From: Elgaria multicarinata webbii
Taxonomy: Eukaryota; Chordata; Lepidosauria; Squamata; Anguidae
Reading direction: 5' to 3'
NCBI RefSeq assembly: GCF_023053635.1
Contig: NC_086179.1
Span: 8,508,001 to 8,572,000 of the forward strand
DNA: 64,000 nt
This document shows positions 61,787 through 64,000 of the stretch, piece by piece (within the stretch, counting starts at the first letter, position 1; each line of letters opens with the position of its first letter). Both the position numbers and the translations under genes were made by a program. The notes under the pieces were generated by a model that was not told the DNA's origin, did not search any database, and saw only the letters and a list, made by a program, of their open reading frames with translations.

Positions 61787-63402
61787 GTAACTGGGACAAG
61801 CTTCTCTAGAAAACGGGACAACCTTGTTCCCAGGTGGGCAGTGCTGGCTGAATGAGGCGTCAGAGAGGAGACCTCCTATGCCTCTCACCACATGGTCTCA
61901 GTACCGAGTGCTGGCAATCAAGGCAATTTAATCATTAACTGTCCTATTGTTTTCTGTTGTTTTAATCTGTCTTAAGTTCCCCTCCGTGGCCACCTGTAAC
62001 TGGCGTAACTTTGGCTTATCTCTCAAAGTAATTTCCGAAAAGATCACCTTAATTGAGAGTTCTGTTCGTTGCTGTTTGATTGTTCTCCCTCTCTCCGCTC
62101 CCACTTTAAAAGCACACATTTACTGCATGCTTTCACTACAGAGCTTTCGGCCTGACAAATGGAAATGTTGTCATAAACTCATTTCCAGTGCTATGTTCTC
62201 GCCGTAGGAGAGAAAGTTGCCAGCAGGAGGAGCTACCTGCTCGAGTGATTTGCAGTGTGGGTGCTTTGGGCTACTCACAAGGCTGTTGCCTGGATAAGCT
62301 TACATCCCTCCTCCTTCCGCAGGTTCTGTAACGGCCTCTTCCAACCTGGCTCCCTTTAGGTGTCTTGGACTACCAACTCCCATCATTTCCAGCCAATTCT
62401 GGTAGTGGGATGAGAAACTGCTACCTGTGGTCATTCAGTGCAGCTAAACTATTATGTAAAAATTACGACAGTCAAACTATGGTTCTGAGACTGAGTTCCA
62501 ATATTGCATTCTTAGAAGTGCTTCTGCAGGCCATTTCCTGTAGGAGAGCTGGCTGGAAATAGATCGGTAGGAATTCTAAGGTTGATTTATATTCTGTTTG
62601 TATCATATTCTATGTATTAACCCCTTGAGAAACGAGGAGATGGAAAGATAAATACAGAGGCTTAAGCCTCAGGGGAAAGGTGTTAATAGTTATTTGGCTA
62701 CTTTAATGGTCATAGTTAAATATCACTCTTTCTGTTCTATTAGTATCAAGGAAACAGCAGTCCTGATGAGGATTGCTGGGAGAGGGTTTAACCTCTAAGC
62801 CTATCACCCAGTGATCTTGAATAGGATGACTGGTATTGCCCCTCCTCCCTATCCCAATCAAAGTAGCTGTTTCCTTATGGCATCGGGGGACAGAGCAATC
62901 TTGATGGGGGGTTCACCTCTCCCCCCATTACTTGAGGGGAGAGGCTTTAATCTAGCCCTACCTCCCCACCCCAAAATCCTGATCAGGATTTCTGCAGTCA
63001 GTAAAGCGAGAGAGAGATTATGAATGGGGTGGGAGAGAAATGGATGGATGCATGTAACACTAGCCCTTCCTACCAGTGTCCAAAACACAAAAAAGTTGCC
63101 TACTTCTAATTTAAACCCCATTCTTTGGGAACTTATTCAGCTTCTCTCCCTAGATACTGAGAAATCGCCGTCTATTACTTACATGCTGTGAAGGCTACCC
63201 TTGCATTCATAGTGGTTAGGTGTGCTGTTTTCCCTACTTTTAATGAGACCTGAATTTTTCAGTGTGCTGAAACATATGTGCAATTCAGAACACCCTCAGG
63301 CTCTCCTTGTGGCACGATAATCTAACATGAGTTTGTTAAGTGAAGTAATGATTTAGCATTTAATGTGGCACGATTACTGCTTTTTTTTCTTCTGAATAGC
63401 AG
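61787..63402 (+). other. RBM17 intron 8
   Basis: Mostly unique, with a GGACTACA-family fragment near 62337-62420. No exon seen. Confidence 0.4.
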
Positions 63403-63476
63403 ATGCATCGAAGAAGTCAGATTCAAATCCCTTAACAGAGATATTAAAGTGCCCTACCAAAGTGGTTCTGCTACGG
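63403..63476 (+). CDS. RBM17: RBM17 exon 9
   Basis: Encodes (D)ASKKSDSNPLTEILKCPTKV VLLR, the start of the UHM (RNP2-like VLLRNM with the next exon). The acceptor is a tandem TAGCAG: using the first AG would add one Ala (A-D-A-S). The mammalian protein fits the second AG. Donor GTAAGT. Confidence 0.96.
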
Positions 63477-63896
63477 GTAAGTATACGTTTTCGTTTCTGT
63501 GTTCCTTGCATTGATGGTTTTGAGTATGTGGTTGGTTTCAGAACGTCCAGAGAAGTTCATGTTTAAAGTAGTTGGCCTTTTCGGTGGTGGCACCGCGACT
63601 GTGGAATACCCTTCCCACTGAGTTCTGCCTGGCAACAACGTTGTCATCCTTTTGGAAGCAGGTTATGATTTCCAGCTATTTGACAGCATATCAAAAGTGT
63701 TTTGCTATGCTGTCAAATAAAATCCATTGATTTTATTCTTGTGTTTTAAATTGTTTTGTATGTCAATGGTTCTTTCGTTGTGTTTTATGTTATATATTTT
63801 TTGAAAAAGTTTTAATCTTTTGTAAACCAGTGAGAGAATAGCCCAGAAACTGTAACCTAGAATCTGCCTGTTGAACTGCCTTTTTTTTTCTTGCAG
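63477..63896 (+). mobile_element. RBM17 intron 9 with L2 fragment
   Basis: 63565-63850 holds an L2 3' portion: GGCCTTTTCGGTGGTGGCAC, CGACTGTGGAATACCCTTCC and a T-rich UTR. The rest is the pyrimidine tract before exon 10. Confidence 0.65.
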
Positions 63897-64000
63897 AATA
63901 TGGTTGGAGCTGGGGAGGTCGATGAAGATCTTGAAGGTGAAACCAAGGAGGAGTGTGAAAAATATGGCAAAGTGGGGAAGTGTGTCATCTTTGAGGTTAT
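63897..64000 (+). CDS. RBM17: RBM17 exon 10, UHM start (partial)
   Basis: Encodes NMVGAGEVDEDLEGETKEEC, EKYGKVGKCVIFEV and runs off the right edge. This is the first half of the C-terminal U2AF-homology motif; the UHM-specific R-x-F pocket lies beyond the window. LEGETK differs from mammalian LEVETK. Acceptor TTGCAG. Confidence 0.97.

Overview
The window is vertebrate nuclear DNA, most likely from a squamate reptile. Two full-length Sauria-type SINEs (tRNA-like head, BovB-like tail), a BovB LINE tail, many CR1 copies ending in ATTCTATGATTCTATGA, and L2-type LINEs support this. The host genes are spliced, with vertebrate splice sites and a CpG-island promoter. No rRNA, tRNA gene, CRISPR array or bacterial-type operon is visible.

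Host genes. (1) On the + strand at the left edge, two exons (1662-1937 and 3886-3929) encode the last sushi domain, a Thr/Pro-rich stalk and a C-terminal hydrophobic segment of an IL2RA/IL15RA-family receptor; earlier exons lie outside the window. (2) On the - strand, exons at 13689-13973 and 9949-10494 form a complete two-exon ENDOD1-like secreted endonuclease of 276 residues, with a poly(A) signal at 9681-9686. (3) From about 47.2 kb to the right edge lies RBM17 (SPF45), an alternative-splicing factor. It has a CpG-island promoter with repeated TCTCGCGAGA motifs, a non-coding first exon, and nine coding exons (49391 to the window end) that join in phase and give 343 codons, through the G-patch into the UHM/RRM. 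IL2RA next to RBM17 is conserved synteny, but here the two are on the same strand with an endonuclease gene between them.

The rest is mostly transposable elements. Retroelements: L2-type LINEs (two main 3' ends), CR1, a CR1/L3-like group ending in TTCTTATGTTCTTA, tRNA-derived SINEs, Sauria SINEs and one solo LTR. DNA transposons are mainly hAT: a 615-aa BED-finger hAT transposase with an open frame (41475-43322); a non-autonomous relative (22082-23114) nested in the solo LTR; about eleven palindromic MITEs with similar TAGGGTGACCATAT ends, several with 8-bp target duplications; a SPIN-like MITE (46553-46852); and a separate 955-bp hAT element with a perfect 8-bp duplication in an RBM17 intron (52782-53736). 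Several palindromic MITE families and nested insertions allow relative dating.

The most notable items are the intact hAT ORF with its apparent satellite MITEs, the tail-less and possibly GPI-anchored IL2RA-like receptor, the ENDOD1-like gene inserted in IL2RA-RBM17 synteny, and the TCTCGCGAGA cluster at the RBM17 promoter. All identifications rest on reading the sequence and remembered family features; no database search was run.
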